Shown: positions 26,769-35,640, counted from the first letter of the stretch. The stretch is 64,000 nt of DNA from Saccharofermentans sp. (GCA_024403675.1 JAKSRH010000005.1:1-64000); one strand, 5' to 3'. Numbers and translations: made by a program. The notes: generated from the sequence alone by a model not told the origin.

Positions 26769-27849
26769 ACTCAGAACGACATCCAGTCTTAAATAAAATC
26801 TCCCAATCAGAGATGCCAGAAGTCACGATAAAATCAGTATTATTTCTACTTTCTAAGCCATATGTGGCATCATTTGCACCAATCCAAATTCCCACATCAC
26901 TTACAGGAATTAACTGACCACCATGAGTATGACCAGAAAGCACCAAATCCGCACTGGATTTTGCCTGATTATCATAATCATTTGGCTGGTGATCCATAAC
27001 AATTATGTACTTAGTTGTGTCTAAGTCCTTTAATAGTTCATCCATCTCGGCACGAGTGTTACCGCGAGATTCCTCCGAACGGTCCTGACGACCAACCACA
27101 TAAAATCTGTTATCAATAAGAACAGCCTCATCCTCAAGGACAATAACACCATTTTTCTCCAGTTCTCTAACTAAGTCATCACCGCTAAACCCACGGGCAG
27201 ACGCATCAGAATAACCCTTATCATGATTACCAAAACTAAAATAAACGCCATAAGTAGTGTCTAGTTTTCCAAGAGCCTCGCAGCCCTTAATCATGTCCTC
27301 ACAAGAAGTACCATCATCAACAAAATCTCCAGTAATAAGAACCACATCTGGGTTAGTAGCATTAATCTGCTCTACGTATTTATTTAAGCCCTCACCATCA
27401 AAAGTAGTGCCAAGGTGTGAGTCTGCGAACTGTACCACACGAATGCTACCTACATCCTTGGTAGTATCAAGCTTATAATCCTTTTCCACCACGGTAAAAC
27501 AAAGGTAAGCCGCGATAGACATGTAAATCACTGTAAGTCCACATGCGATATAAAAAGGCGCGTTACTTTTCTTTCTAATAATTAATGCTACGAGATCTCC
27601 AAGAAGCCAGAACACCAATAAATGAAGCACAATAATAAGTGAATTTAGCATGGTTGTAACTACCGCACCAATTACGATAAGCGCCACAAGAAAACTAATT
27701 GCAATAGCTATAGAAGGTCCCTTCTTGTCCTTAGACAACTTGCGTACAAACCCTAGCCTACGCACCTTATTTACCATAAAAGTCAAAGCCACAATTAAAA
27801 TAATTAGCGACACCAAAAAGATGCCGCCCCACAAAATCATTTCTGACAC
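26746..27849 (-). CDS. Membrane-anchored calcineurin-like metallophosphoesterase (YkuE-type)
   Basis: This encodes 367 residues. The N-terminal region (about 1-120) has three to four membrane helices, followed by a metallophosphoesterase domain with the ordered metal motifs FADSHLG (D-x-H), ITGDFVDDG (GD), SFGNHDKGY (GNHD), VMDHQP and SGHTHGGQ (GHTH). These bind two metals and hydrolyse phosphoesters; the substrate in this subfamily is uncertain, and in some relatives is a lipid or nucleotide. The start is either GTG 27849 (GAGGG 7 bases upstream) or ATG 27840, which would give the classic ATGA overlap with the PAP2 gene stop. Probably co-transcribed with PAP2. Confidence 0.9.
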   Translation of the reverse strand: MSEMILWGGIFLVSLIILIVALTFMVNKVRRLGFVRKLSKDKKGPSIAIAISFLVALIVIGAVVTTMLNSLIIVLHLLVFWLLGDLVALIIRKKSNAPFYIACGLTVIYMSIAAYLCFTVVEKDYKLDTTKDVGSIRVVQFADSHLGTTFDGEGLNKYVEQINATNPDVVLITGDFVDDGTSCEDMIKGCEALGKLDTTYGVYFSFGNHDKGYSDASARGFSGDDLVRELEKNGVIVLEDEAVLIDNRFYVVGRQDRSEESRGNTRAEMDELLKDLDTTKYIIVMDHQPNDYDNQAKSSADLVLSGHTHGGQLIPVSDVGIWIGANDATYGLESRNNTDFIVTSGISDWEILFKTGCRSEFVVIDVE

Positions 27850-28376
27850 TTAACTACCCTCTTCTTTTCAATAAATGTCACTAATTTACACGCGAGAAAA
27901 CCCGCTAACACTCCAGCTAATGCACCGCCTAATACATCTGTTGGAAAATGAACATACAAATATAGTCTAGTAAATGCGATAAGCGTCGCCAAAATAAAAG
28001 CACCTATAGCCATACGCACACGACCAGCAAAAAGGAGTGCTGATGCCGCCGCGAAAGACGCCGCAGAATGTCCTGATGGGAAAGAATACTCACTTGGGTG
28101 CGGAATAATTAACTTGATAGAAGTATTAATGTCACAAGGTCTTGTACGCATAAAAATATTCTTAAGAATACCGTTACAGATAATAAGGTCAAGAACAAGC
28201 GCTGCCACCACTATAGCCCCCGCACGTCTATATTTACGGGTTATAAGAAGTGTTATAGCAAGAACAATCCACACCGCACCAAACTCACCTAGGTAAGTAA
28301 TAAGCGGAACAATAGCATCACCCACAGGTGTTCTTAATGTCTGCAAAAAATCCAAAAATCTAAATTCAAAAGCCAT
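27837..28376 (-). CDS. PAP2-family membrane phosphatase
   Basis: This encodes 179 residues with five to six membrane helices. The three phosphatase motifs are KNIFMRTRP (KX6RP), FPSGHSA (PSGH) and TRLYLYVHFPTDV (SRX5HX3D-like with Thr for Ser). Such enzymes dephosphorylate undecaprenyl pyrophosphate or phosphatidic acid and PGP; the short length and lack of extra domains fit a UppP-type BacA-independent phosphatase. The ATG at 28376 has no Shine-Dalgarno. A perfect TATAAT ends 8 bases upstream, so the transcript would begin essentially at the start codon. It is the first of the minus-strand genes running down to 18834 and is divergent from the HAD gene. Confidence 0.9.
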   Translation of the reverse strand: MAFEFRFLDFLQTLRTPVGDAIVPLITYLGEFGAVWIVLAITLLITRKYRRAGAIVVAALVLDLIICNGILKNIFMRTRPCDINTSIKLIIPHPSEYSFPSGHSAASFAAASALLFAGRVRMAIGAFILATLIAFTRLYLYVHFPTDVLGGALAGVLAGFLACKLVTFIEKKRVVKCQK

Positions 28377-28383
28377 ACTGTAT

Positions 28384-28389
28384 ATTATA
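28384..28389 (-). promoter_or_regulatory. -10 element of the PAP2 gene, likely leaderless start
   Basis: TATAAT on the minus strand with 7 bases to the ATG; predicted transcription start is 1 base before the start codon. The -35 region is weak. Confidence 0.5.
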
Positions 28390-28423
28390 ATGACTTTTGT
28401 AAAAAGAAATAGGGAGAAGTGGC

Positions 28424-29080
28424 ATGGAAGCACTAAAAAATATTAAAGCGGTCATCTTTGACATGGATGGTACCCTTATCGACACCGAGAAGATTTACCG
28501 CCTTATCTGGCCTATCACACTTAAAGAAATGGGCCTAACCATGAAAGAAGAGCACTACATGCAAATGCGTTCCCTTGGCCGCCCTTTCGCACCTATTAAA
28601 ATGAAAGAATGGTACGGACAGGACTTCGACTACGACGGTGCCCGTGCACGCCGTAAAATAAAATTCGAAAACTACATCGCAGAACACGGCATCCAGTGTA
28701 AAAAAGGCGCCATAGAACTACTAGAATTCTTGCACTCACGCGGAATAGTAACTGCCATTGCCACAGCTACCGACATGGAGCGTGCAGAACGCTACCTTGA
28801 GATGACTAATCTCACAGGACACTTTGACAAAGTAATTAGTGCCACTATGGTAAAGGAAGGAAAGCCATCACCTTATGTGTACGAATACGCATGCGAACAA
28901 CTTGGATTTAAGCCTGATGAATGTCTCGCAGTAGAAGATGCACCTAACGGAATTTTATCCGCGTACCGTGCTGGATGTAAGGTTATTATGGTGCCAGACC
29001 AGTCGCAGCCAGATAGCGAGACTTCCGCACGATTAACTGCTTGTGTAGATAGCCTCGACCAAATAATCGATATGCTTTGA
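28424..29080 (+). CDS. HAD-superfamily phosphatase, beta-phosphoglucomutase-like
   Basis: This encodes 218 residues. HAD motif I FDMDGTLIDTE (nucleophile Asp), motif II Thr in IATATDM, motif III Lys in VKEGKPSPYVY and motif IV VEDAPNG are all present with a four-helix alpha cap between I and II, as in subfamily IA enzymes. Substrates of this group are sugar phosphates, phosphoglycolate or nucleotides; the sequence does not decide which. The start has GGGAGAAG 5 bases upstream. It precedes a small hypothetical gene by 10 bases and may be co-transcribed with it. Confidence 0.9.
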   Translation: MEALKNIKAVIFDMDGTLIDTEKIYRLIWPITLKEMGLTMKEEHYMQMRSLGRPFAPIKMKEWYGQDFDYDGARARRKIKFENYIAEHGIQCKKGAIELLEFLHSRGIVTAIATATDMERAERYLEMTNLTGHFDKVISATMVKEGKPSPYVYEYACEQLGFKPDECLAVEDAPNGILSAYRAGCKVIMVPDQSQPDSETSARLTACVDSLDQIIDML

Positions 29081-29090
29081 GAGGGAAAAT

Positions 29091-29525
29091 ATGAAAACTA
29101 CTATTTTTGATTCTGTTAATCTGGAAATTAATGATAACTTGAAGTTCTTTATTTCTGAGGACGACAACACTCCAACTATCACTAATGAGGACGAGACTTT
29201 TAAGGTAATGTTCTATCACAAGAAAATAAATCCAGTCCTCCTTGCTATCGGTAACAAAAATGCCATGCGTGACCGTATAGCCTTTGACTTTGCAGGGGAG
29301 AACCCTACCTTCAGAAGAGGTGAAAACTACACCATCTATGTCGCTGGCAAAAAGCGTCTTGGCCTTAGATATAACTATGAAATTGACGGTGTAAAAAAGT
29401 TCGGCGAAAGCATAATTATCATCAAAGGTGGGGACTATTACGTGGTATCAAGTAATTATCTCGAGTCCATTAATGAGTATGGTCAGGACACATTTTTGGA
29501 AGTTTTGAAGGGAATTTCCATATAA
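29091..29525 (+). CDS. Hypothetical protein
   Basis: This encodes 144 residues, soluble and mainly beta (FKVMFYHKKINPVLLAIGNKNAM, ENYTIYVAGKKRLGLRYNYEIDG), with no signal, membrane segment or Cys cluster. I do not recognise a family. It begins AGAGGG-AAAATATG, 10 bases after the HAD phosphatase stop, so the two are probably transcribed together. A promoter for the putP gene lies 35 bases downstream of its stop. Confidence 0.7.
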   Translation: MKTTIFDSVNLEINDNLKFFISEDDNTPTITNEDETFKVMFYHKKINPVLLAIGNKNAMRDRIAFDFAGENPTFRRGENYTIYVAGKKRLGLRYNYEIDGVKKFGESIIIIKGGDYYVVSSNYLESINEYGQDTFLEVLKGISI

Positions 29526-29560
29526 AATCGCACAAATAAGCCTCAAACCCTCTGATTTTG

Positions 29561-29590
29561 TTGACTTTTGTCCCTTTAGCATGATAAATT
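29561..29590 (+). promoter_or_regulatory. Promoter of putP
   Basis: TTGACT (29561-29566), 18-base spacer and TAAATT (29585-29590) preceded by TGA (extended -10), about 50 bases before the ATG. Confidence 0.6.
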
Positions 29591-29642
29591 CTTTTACGGT
29601 TTTTTATTTAATTAATATATAAAAGAAATGAAGGAGTTTATT

Positions 29643-31166
29643 ATGGATAAGACAATAGCATTTATCCTCTACTTCGTAGTTGTCCTTGGAATTGGTATCT
29701 ACTTCTTCCTTAAGAGTAAGGGCGGCGACGAGAAAGAGTACTTCCTCGGCGGTCGTAGCATGGGACCATTCGTAACTGCTATGAGCGCACAGGCATCCGA
29801 TATGAGTGGATGGCTCTTGATGGGTTTCCCTGGTTCCATTATCGCTTTTGGTATGGGTCAGGTATGGATCGGTATCGGTCTCGCACTTGGTACAGCACTT
29901 AACTGGATTCTTGTTGCTACAAGACTTCGTCGCTTCTCCAAGGCATCTAACGATTCCATCACACTTCCACAGTATCTTACAAACAGATTCGCAAGTAAGA
30001 GCCCTGTTCTCAAGGTTGTTTGCGCAATCATCTTCCTTATCAGTTTTACAATTTACGTAGCATCCGCTTTTAACGCAGGTACAGCAGTATTCTCTGACGT
30101 TATCCCTTGGTTTGCTGATCACCAGGAGCTCGCAATGCTTTTCTTTGCAGCACTTATTCTTGTTTACACATTCCTTGGTGGTTATAAGGCAGTTTGCTGG
30201 ACAGACTTCTTCCAGGGTCTCATGATGCTCGTAGCTCTCCTCGCAGTACCTATCGTTATGAAGGCTGCTGGTGATTTCGACGTTTCTAAGTACGAGGCTT
30301 TCAAGGAGGGTGTTGACGCTTTCGGTACTAATCCATTTGCTGCTTCATGGCAGGAAATCGTTACAGGTCTTGGCTGGGGTCTCGGTTACTTCGGTATGCC
30401 ACACATCCTCGTAAGATTCATGTCCATTAAGAAGGCTTCCATGATTAAGAAGTCCGCTACAGTAGCTATCATCTGGGTTATTCTCACACTCGGCGCAGCT
30501 ATCGTAATCGCTTACCTCGGAAGAACATTCATTATGCAGGATGGCACAGCTCTTGCTGATCTCCTCCTCCCTGATAATCGTAAGCTTATCTTCATCAAGG
30601 TTGTTGGTGATATCTTCCCAGGCTTCATCGCAGGTCTTCTTCTCTCAGCTATTATCGCTGCTGCAATGTCCACAGCTGACTCCCAGCTCCTCGTTGCATC
30701 TTCAGCTTTCACATCTGATATCTATAAGCCACTCATCCGTAAGGACAAGGCTTCCGAGAAGGAAATGCTCTGGGTTGGTCGTATCGTAGTACTTGTAGTT
30801 GCAGTTATCGCTTTCTTCATCGCAAGAACTGGTCTTGATAATCCAACATCCTGGGCAAACGACATCATGAACATGGTTGAGAATGCATGGGGCTTATTCG
30901 GTGCTTCCTTCGGACCTGTAGTTATCCTCTCCCTCTTCTGGAAGAGATTCAACTACCCTGGAGCAGTTGCAGGTATCATCGCTGGTGCAATTGCAGATAT
31001 CGCTTGGCTCATGGCTCTCACAGCTTCTACAGGCGTATACGAGATTGTTCCAGGATTTATCGTTGGTCTTATCGTATCTGTTGTAGTTACACTTGCTACA
31101 AAGGCACCAAGCCAGGAAGTTATCGACATCTACAATACAGCTGTTAATACTTCTATCGACGATTAA
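29643..31166 (+). CDS. putP: Sodium/proline symporter
   Basis: This encodes 507 residues from the ATG with AAGGAG 7 bases upstream; an in-frame ATG 15 bases earlier would not use that site. It has 12-13 membrane helices of the SSS/LeuT-like type: EKEYFLGGRSMGPFVTAMSAQASDMSGWLLMG is the sodium and substrate-site helix characteristic of PutP, followed by the SSS signature GYFGMPHILVRFM and ISADS-like MSTADSQLL. It takes up proline with Na+, for nutrition or osmotic protection. Codon use is strongly biased to preferred codons (more C-ending than the neighbours), which suggests high expression. Monocistronic with a strong promoter and terminator. Confidence 0.95.
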   Translation: MDKTIAFILYFVVVLGIGIYFFLKSKGGDEKEYFLGGRSMGPFVTAMSAQASDMSGWLLMGFPGSIIAFGMGQVWIGIGLALGTALNWILVATRLRRFSKASNDSITLPQYLTNRFASKSPVLKVVCAIIFLISFTIYVASAFNAGTAVFSDVIPWFADHQELAMLFFAALILVYTFLGGYKAVCWTDFFQGLMMLVALLAVPIVMKAAGDFDVSKYEAFKEGVDAFGTNPFAASWQEIVTGLGWGLGYFGMPHILVRFMSIKKASMIKKSATVAIIWVILTLGAAIVIAYLGRTFIMQDGTALADLLLPDNRKLIFIKVVGDIFPGFIAGLLLSAIIAAAMSTADSQLLVASSAFTSDIYKPLIRKDKASEKEMLWVGRIVVLVVAVIAFFIARTGLDNPTSWANDIMNMVENAWGLFGASFGPVVILSLFWKRFNYPGAVAGIIAGAIADIAWLMALTASTGVYEIVPGFIVGLIVSVVVTLATKAPSQEVIDIYNTAVNTSIDD

Positions 31167-31189
31167 TTCGTTTTATATCAGAACTAGTA

Positions 31190-31226
31190 AGAGCCGTTCA
31201 CTTAACTTGTGAACGGCTCTTTTTTT
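31190..31226. terminator. Terminator of putP
   Basis: A 12-bp perfect stem AGAGCCGTTCAC / GTGAACGGCTCT (31190-31201 / 31209-31220) followed by TTTTTTT. The convergent phosphoesterase gene ends 2 bases beyond, so the stem can serve both transcripts. Confidence 0.92.
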
Positions 31227-31227
31227 G

Positions 31228-31728
31228 TTACCCGATAACTCTTCTTAACATCTCTATCCTATTACCATCTATAGTCATAAGGATATAACTTGGATGTGAG
31301 AAAAAACTTCCACATAACGCGCCTGGATTAACAACTCTCATGGACCCAATCTTACTATCATCGTAAGAATGTGTATGACCATAAATTACAAGATTTGCTC
31401 CAAGATTATCTGCTACAGAAACCAAAGTAAAAACATCTGATTTAACACTATATTTATGACCATGAGTCAACATGCATACTATTCCACCAGGAAGCGTAAT
31501 GGTCAGAAAATCGCGAAGATTTCTGCCATATGCATAATCGCAATTACCTCTTACAAGGTAAAGCTTGGCACCTGTCTCATTTACCAAGTCCTGCAAAACG
31601 GAAGGTTCCAGTTCTGTATCTCCAGCAATAAGTACGCCATCAAGACCATCCATAGATGCTTCTTTAAGAGCGTACTTAAAATTTTCTATTTGACCATGTA
31701 TGTCAGAGCAAACTAAATATCTATTCAT
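31228..31728 (-). CDS. YfcE/MJ0936-type metallophosphodiesterase
   Basis: This encodes 166 residues. It is a small calcineurin-like phosphoesterase with CSDIHGQ (D-x-H), IAGDTE (GDxE), VRGNCDY (GNxD), LTHGHKY and YGHTHSY (GHTH). The YfcE group hydrolyses model phosphodiesters and may act on cyclic or small nucleotides. The length is typical (about 160-180). The ATG lacks a close ribosome site and lies 7 bases after TACAAT, with TTGAAT 18 bases upstream of that, so it may be translated leaderless. It follows the YccF gene by 29 bases in the same direction. Confidence 0.9.
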   Translation of the reverse strand: MNRYLVCSDIHGQIENFKYALKEASMDGLDGVLIAGDTELEPSVLQDLVNETGAKLYLVRGNCDYAYGRNLRDFLTITLPGGIVCMLTHGHKYSVKSDVFTLVSVADNLGANLVIYGHTHSYDDSKIGSMRVVNPGALCGSFFSHPSYILMTIDGNRIEMLRRVIG

Positions 31729-31757
31729 AGATATTATTGTACTCCGAACATCAAGAT

Positions 31758-32117
31758 TTATTCAATCGTTGCTCCAAAAGGAAGTAATGCTAACTGAGCA
31801 ATCTTAAAGAACTGAATACCAAATGGAATACCAACAATAGTAGAGCAAAGAACAAGGCCAATAACAGCGCTAACTACAGCTACTGGAACACCTGTTACCA
31901 CAATCCAAATAATATTTAATAAAAGGCTTGCAAAAGAGGTTCCTACCTTTACTTCTCTACCAAAAGGACAAAGAGTAAGTACTCCAAACTTAAAGCACTG
32001 AATACCTACTGGAATTCCAATGATAGATGCGCACCAAAGAAGACCAAATACAAACCAAAGTATACCTACAACTAGACCTCCACAAAGAAGCCATACTATA
32101 TTTCCGAGAAAACGCAT
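31758..32117 (-). CDS. YccF-domain inner membrane protein
   Basis: This encodes 119 residues made of two copies of the YccF (DUF307) unit, each with a hydrophobic helix pair and the motif SIIGIPVGIQCFKFGVLTLCPFG or STIVGIPFGIQFFKIAQLALLPFG. YccF proteins are small membrane proteins of unknown function, widespread in bacteria. A GGAGGA lies about 5 bases before the ATG. It is upstream of the YfcE-type gene by 29 bases. Confidence 0.88.
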   Translation of the reverse strand: MRFLGNIVWLLCGGLVVGILWFVFGLLWCASIIGIPVGIQCFKFGVLTLCPFGREVKVGTSFASLLLNIIWIVVTGVPVAVVSAVIGLVLCSTIVGIPFGIQFFKIAQLALLPFGATIE

Positions 32118-32216
32118 AATGTATTCCTCCTTTGAAAATCTTACCCTTATTCAATTTGAATTATAGTCCCCTACCATGGCTCACATTTAGCCAATATAGA
32201 TAATTACAACAAAGTT

Positions 32217-32250
32217 AAAGAGGCTTTCCAACGTACTAGAAAACCTCTTT
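32217..32250 (-). terminator. Weak terminator of the gene at 32326-32886
   Basis: A stem AAAGAGG / CCTCTTT (32217-32223 / 32244-32250), extended inward by four pairs after a mismatch; the minus-strand tail is only moderately T-rich (AACTTTGTT). Confidence 0.4.
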
Positions 32251-32325
32251 GGGTGGGAGAGACCTTTATTATAGGAGAAATATAAAGGACTTAATTAATA
32301 TATGTTTTAGCGCTATGCCTTACGC

Positions 32326-32886
32326 TCAAGCTAATAAAACTCTGTCAAGCTTATTGGAGTTAAGTGAACCAATCTTCTTATCAAAAGAAACACCTGTCAC
32401 CTTACGCTCTACTTCACGCTTTTCAGAAACTACTTTCAATGTCTCGTTATAAAACTTATGTGTCTCAACAGCTTCTTCTTCACTATCGAACATGTTGATA
32501 AAGAGATCACCGTTTGTAAGATAATAATCAATATTGGAATCAAGACTATTGTCTGGATATGTGTAGTGCCATTCACCATTATTCCAGCAAATGAACATGT
32601 CATTAAAACATCTACCGATTCTCTTATAGTCCCAAGAAAGTCTAATCTGTCCCTTATAACCTACAGAGTAAGAAAACTCTGCTGTCTTACCATTATTAAA
32701 CTGAACCTTAATTCTAGGCACATAGTAGAATGGTCCCTTGCAGATAGATACTAACTTTACTACGCAAACATCCTGACTACAGGAGTTGTCTACACGACTC
32801 TTATTGTATTTGTGGTAAATAGTAATGTACTTACCAACATTTGCGGAAAGACTGTCTGCAGCCTGATCTTCGTAATTAATATACAT
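32326..32886 (-). CDS. Hypothetical protein
   Basis: This encodes 186 residues, soluble, rich in aromatic and charged residues, with no signal peptide, membrane segment or recognised motif. The N-terminal two thirds look beta-rich (KYITIYHKYNKSRVD, IKVQFNNGKTAEFSYSVGYKG); the C terminus is helical (DSEEEAVETHKFYNETLKVVSEK). Start: a perfect GGAGGAG 8 bases upstream, and an extended -10 promoter at 32942-32971. Unlinked to its neighbours by operon spacing. I cannot assign a function. Confidence 0.75.
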   Translation of the reverse strand: MYINYEDQAADSLSANVGKYITIYHKYNKSRVDNSCSQDVCVVKLVSICKGPFYYVPRIKVQFNNGKTAEFSYSVGYKGQIRLSWDYKRIGRCFNDMFICWNNGEWHYTYPDNSLDSNIDYYLTNGDLFINMFDSEEEAVETHKFYNETLKVVSEKREVERKVTGVSFDKKIGSLNSNKLDRVLLA

Positions 32887-32941
32887 GTGTATCTCCTCCT
32901 ATATTCGTGATATTCATATGGGCAAAAATTAAGATGTCGTT

Positions 32942-32971
32942 ATTCTAGCACGATTGTGAAGGGAATGTGAA
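32942..32971 (-). promoter_or_regulatory. Promoter of the gene at 32326-32886
   Basis: On the minus strand TTCACA (complement of 32966-32971), 18-base spacer, TGC-TAGAAT (TAGAAT complement of 32942-32947), about 60 bases before the ATG. Confidence 0.5.
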
Positions 32972-33032
32972 CAAATTTGTACACATTTTGCTTATTTTTG
33001 TCAAATTTTCAGCAAAATTACGTTTTCTCCAC

Positions 33033-33113
33033 AAAAAACGCCCCAAATGAAAATCATTTGGGGATGGTAAAGACACACTTTGTGCTATCATTTTGCAAAA
33101 ATAAAGCATTTGC
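33033..33113 (-). ncRNA. Candidate small RNA downstream of glgB
   Basis: A promoter-like pair, TTGACG (complement of 33142-33147) with a 16-base spacer and TATTAT (complement of 33120-33125), lies just past the glgB stop. About 50 bases downstream of the predicted start is a strong intrinsic terminator (10-bp stem CCCCAAATGA / TCATTTGGGG, 33041-33050 / 33054-33063, then CG and TTTTTT). No ORF fits between. The roughly 80-base transcript could also form TGCAAA/TTTGCA. Alternatively the stem is simply the glgB terminator. Confidence 0.4.
33041..33063 (-). terminator. Strong terminator (glgB and/or candidate small RNA)
   Basis: A 10-bp perfect stem CCCCAAATGA / TCATTTGGGG around a 3-base loop, followed on the minus strand by CGTTTTTT. 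It is about 105 bases after the glgB stop. Confidence 0.9.
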
Positions 33114-33167
33114 AGAAAAATAATAGCAATATTGTAAATTACGTCAACTTTGTGTATTTTTGAACGA

Positions 33168-34949
33168 TTAATTAACAACCTTCATTAGACAAGACGCATA
33201 TGCTGGCAAGTCTATGTGAAAATATCCGTCAACAGCTTCATAAACTGTCTCGCACTCCTTTGTAGTACCTCCGAACCTCTCCCAATCAGAATTAAGGATT
33301 ACTTTTACTTTTTGCGCACCATCACAAGGAATCACATATTCCTGGCCGAACTCACGGAAATTAAAAGCAGCCATCACACGACTAGAGTGACCATTACGAG
33401 CAATAGCATAAAGGCACTTACTTTCACTATGGCAGTCAAGCCACTTAAATCCATCGTTCTCGTAGTCCATTTTCCAGAAAGCATCATACTTCTGGTAGCA
33501 CTTATTAAGCTCAGCCATATATGCTAGGAAGGAATCGTGATTAGGATACTTAAGAAGAAGCCAGTCCTGCTCCTTTTCCTCATCCCACTCACGAAGCTGT
33601 CCAAATTCACTTCCCATAAAAAGAAGCTTCTTGCCAGGATGCATCATCATGTACATATAAAGGGAACGACCCTGATGGAACTTGCCCTCATATAAACCGC
33701 ACATACGTTGCAGGATTGTAGCCTTACCGTGCACCACCTCATCATGCGACAAAGGGAGAAGATACTTTTCGTTATAAAAATACATCATGGAAAATGTTAG
33801 TTTATGGTAACGCTGTACCCTTTCCTCTGGTGTAGACTGAAAAAATTCCAAAGTGTCATGCATCCAACCTAAATCCCACTTATAGTCAAAGCCAAGACCA
33901 CCATACTCCACTGGTACGGTTACTTTAGGATAGTTAGTAGAATCCTCCGCGATAAGCATTACTCCTGGGTGACTACACTTTATGCCGTGGTTAAGCCCTT
34001 TAATAAAATCTACTGCACACTTATTTACGCCACGCTTCTCGTCACCCTGCCAATAAATAAGACGACTTACCGCATCCATACGAATACCATCGAAATGGTA
34101 TTCACTAAGCCAATAATTAACAGAAGACTGAAGGAAACTTCTAACCTCTCCCTTGCTATGCATGAAGTTGCAACTACCCCATTCGCTATACTGAATGTCT
34201 AATGATGGATGCTCATAAAGTGCTGCACCGTCGTAGTAATGGAGAGCATATTCATCCACAGCAAAATGCGCAGGGACAAAATCAAGAATTACACCTATTT
34301 CATTACTATGGAACATATCGATTGCTTTCTTAAGATCAACTGCTGTGCCATAACGAGAAGTAGGTGCGAAATATCCAGTATTCTGATAACCCCAGCTATT
34401 GTCACAAGGATACTCACAAAGAGGCATAAACTCCACGTAGTTATAACCTTTATCTTTAAGGTATGGAATAATGAGCTCTGCAAACTCCACATAGTTATAC
34501 CAACTATCAGGTTCATCCTCAGGCTTACGCCAGGAACCCACATGGCACTCATATATATTGAGAGACTTATTCATCATGTTAGAGCGCTTACTCATCCATT
34601 TGGCATCACCAAAAACATAATCTATATCTCTTACAATAGACTTGTGATAAGGACGAAGTTCCATGCCAAAACCATATGGGTCAGAGTGATCCACATAACC
34701 TCCAAAATGGTTATGAATTCTATACTCATATTTATCTCCTGGCTTAACGTCCTGGAGAATGGTCTCGTAGAACTTTCCATCAAGAGTAGGTGTCATGGTA
34801 ATAGCCGTATCATGTATAAGAAGATCTACATGGTGTGCTCGTGGTGCATAGGTTCTGAAATAGCATGTCGTCTTATCTTCAGAAAAATGCGCACCAAGAT
34901 ATGTATGGGCATCAAAAAGCTGTCCTGTATAAAATCCGTATAGATCCAT
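33168..34949 (-). CDS. glgB: 1,4-alpha-glucan branching enzyme (GH13), short form
   Basis: This encodes 593 residues. It has a CBM48-type N-terminal domain (about 15-105, HPDAPR-like RTYAPRAHHVDLL), a GH13 catalytic barrel (about 130-480) and a C-terminal beta domain. Catalytic residues are visible: nucleophile Asp in DGIRMDAV, acid/base Glu in LIAEDST and the third Asp in LSHDEVVHG. It adds alpha-1,6 branches during glycogen synthesis in the cytosol. It is shorter than classical GlgB (about 630-730) because the extra N1 domain is absent. Start: GGAGAGAGG close upstream. No other glg gene is nearby. Divergent from the TetR gene. Confidence 0.93.
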   Translation of the reverse strand: MDLYGFYTGQLFDAHTYLGAHFSEDKTTCYFRTYAPRAHHVDLLIHDTAITMTPTLDGKFYETILQDVKPGDKYEYRIHNHFGGYVDHSDPYGFGMELRPYHKSIVRDIDYVFGDAKWMSKRSNMMNKSLNIYECHVGSWRKPEDEPDSWYNYVEFAELIIPYLKDKGYNYVEFMPLCEYPCDNSWGYQNTGYFAPTSRYGTAVDLKKAIDMFHSNEIGVILDFVPAHFAVDEYALHYYDGAALYEHPSLDIQYSEWGSCNFMHSKGEVRSFLQSSVNYWLSEYHFDGIRMDAVSRLIYWQGDEKRGVNKCAVDFIKGLNHGIKCSHPGVMLIAEDSTNYPKVTVPVEYGGLGFDYKWDLGWMHDTLEFFQSTPEERVQRYHKLTFSMMYFYNEKYLLPLSHDEVVHGKATILQRMCGLYEGKFHQGRSLYMYMMMHPGKKLLFMGSEFGQLREWDEEKEQDWLLLKYPNHDSFLAYMAELNKCYQKYDAFWKMDYENDGFKWLDCHSESKCLYAIARNGHSSRVMAAFNFREFGQEYVIPCDGAQKVKVILNSDWERFGGTTKECETVYEAVDGYFHIDLPAYASCLMKVVN

Positions 34950-35112
34950 ATAGCCTCTCTCCTCTTTCTATTTGACTATCGTCTATTAATTATCTATATT
35001 CAATCTATACTGGTTTGATGGAAATTTGAATTTGCATTTTTCTTCATTTGTAAAATAATGTACAATTAGCTGAAATAGTATATTTTTACTATTGAATTGG
35101 AGGGTAACATAT

Positions 35113-35640
35113 ATGGATTTACGCGAGAAAAAAACTCGTCGCAGCATTTATAATGCTTTTTTAAAAATACGCGCGACTAAGCCTCTCGAGAAGATTACAA
35201 TCAAAGAGTTAGCTGAAGAAGCAGAGATTAGTAAAGCAACTTTCTATCTCCACTACAAAGATGTTTATGATTTATCTGATGCACTTCAGGCAGAAGCCAT
35301 TAGTAAGATTATCGAGAACATTGAAGATCCTGAAAGTATGACAGAGAATCCAGAGAGGGTGTTTGTTTCTCTTAGTAATAGTTTTCAGGCTAATCAGGGA
35401 CTCGTAGATATTCTCTTCTCATCTTCACAGAAGTCTAAGCTTCCTCTTCTTGTAGAGCAGGCTATTATCGAGAAAGTATTTGCTGTTCATCCTGAGTACA
35501 AGGATGATCTCGCTATCACAACTAAACTCAGCTTCATGATCATGGGATGTTTTTACGCTTATCTTAATAACAGAAACTCATATAACGATACTATTGTTAT
35601 CGAGACTATAAGCGACAGTCTTAAGAAACTTTCACTGTGA
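35113..35640 (+). CDS. TetR/AcrR-family transcription regulator
   Basis: This encodes 175 residues from the ATG with GGAGGG 9 bases upstream. An N-terminal TetR HTH domain (about 5-50: RRSIYNAFLKIRATKPLEKITIKELAEEAEISKATFYLHYKD) ends in the TFYLHYK recognition helix, followed by an all-helical ligand or dimer domain. The second helix-turn-helix is intact. It is followed 13 bases later by the MBL-fold gene, whose predicted promoter straddles its stop codon. It may regulate itself, the MBL gene and glgB, which starts 163 bases away on the opposite strand; the targets are not proven by sequence. Confidence 0.92.
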   Translation: MDLREKKTRRSIYNAFLKIRATKPLEKITIKELAEEAEISKATFYLHYKDVYDLSDALQAEAISKIIENIEDPESMTENPERVFVSLSNSFQANQGLVDILFSSSQKSKLPLLVEQAIIEKVFAVHPEYKDDLAITTKLSFMIMGCFYAYLNNRNSYNDTIVIETISDSLKKLSL

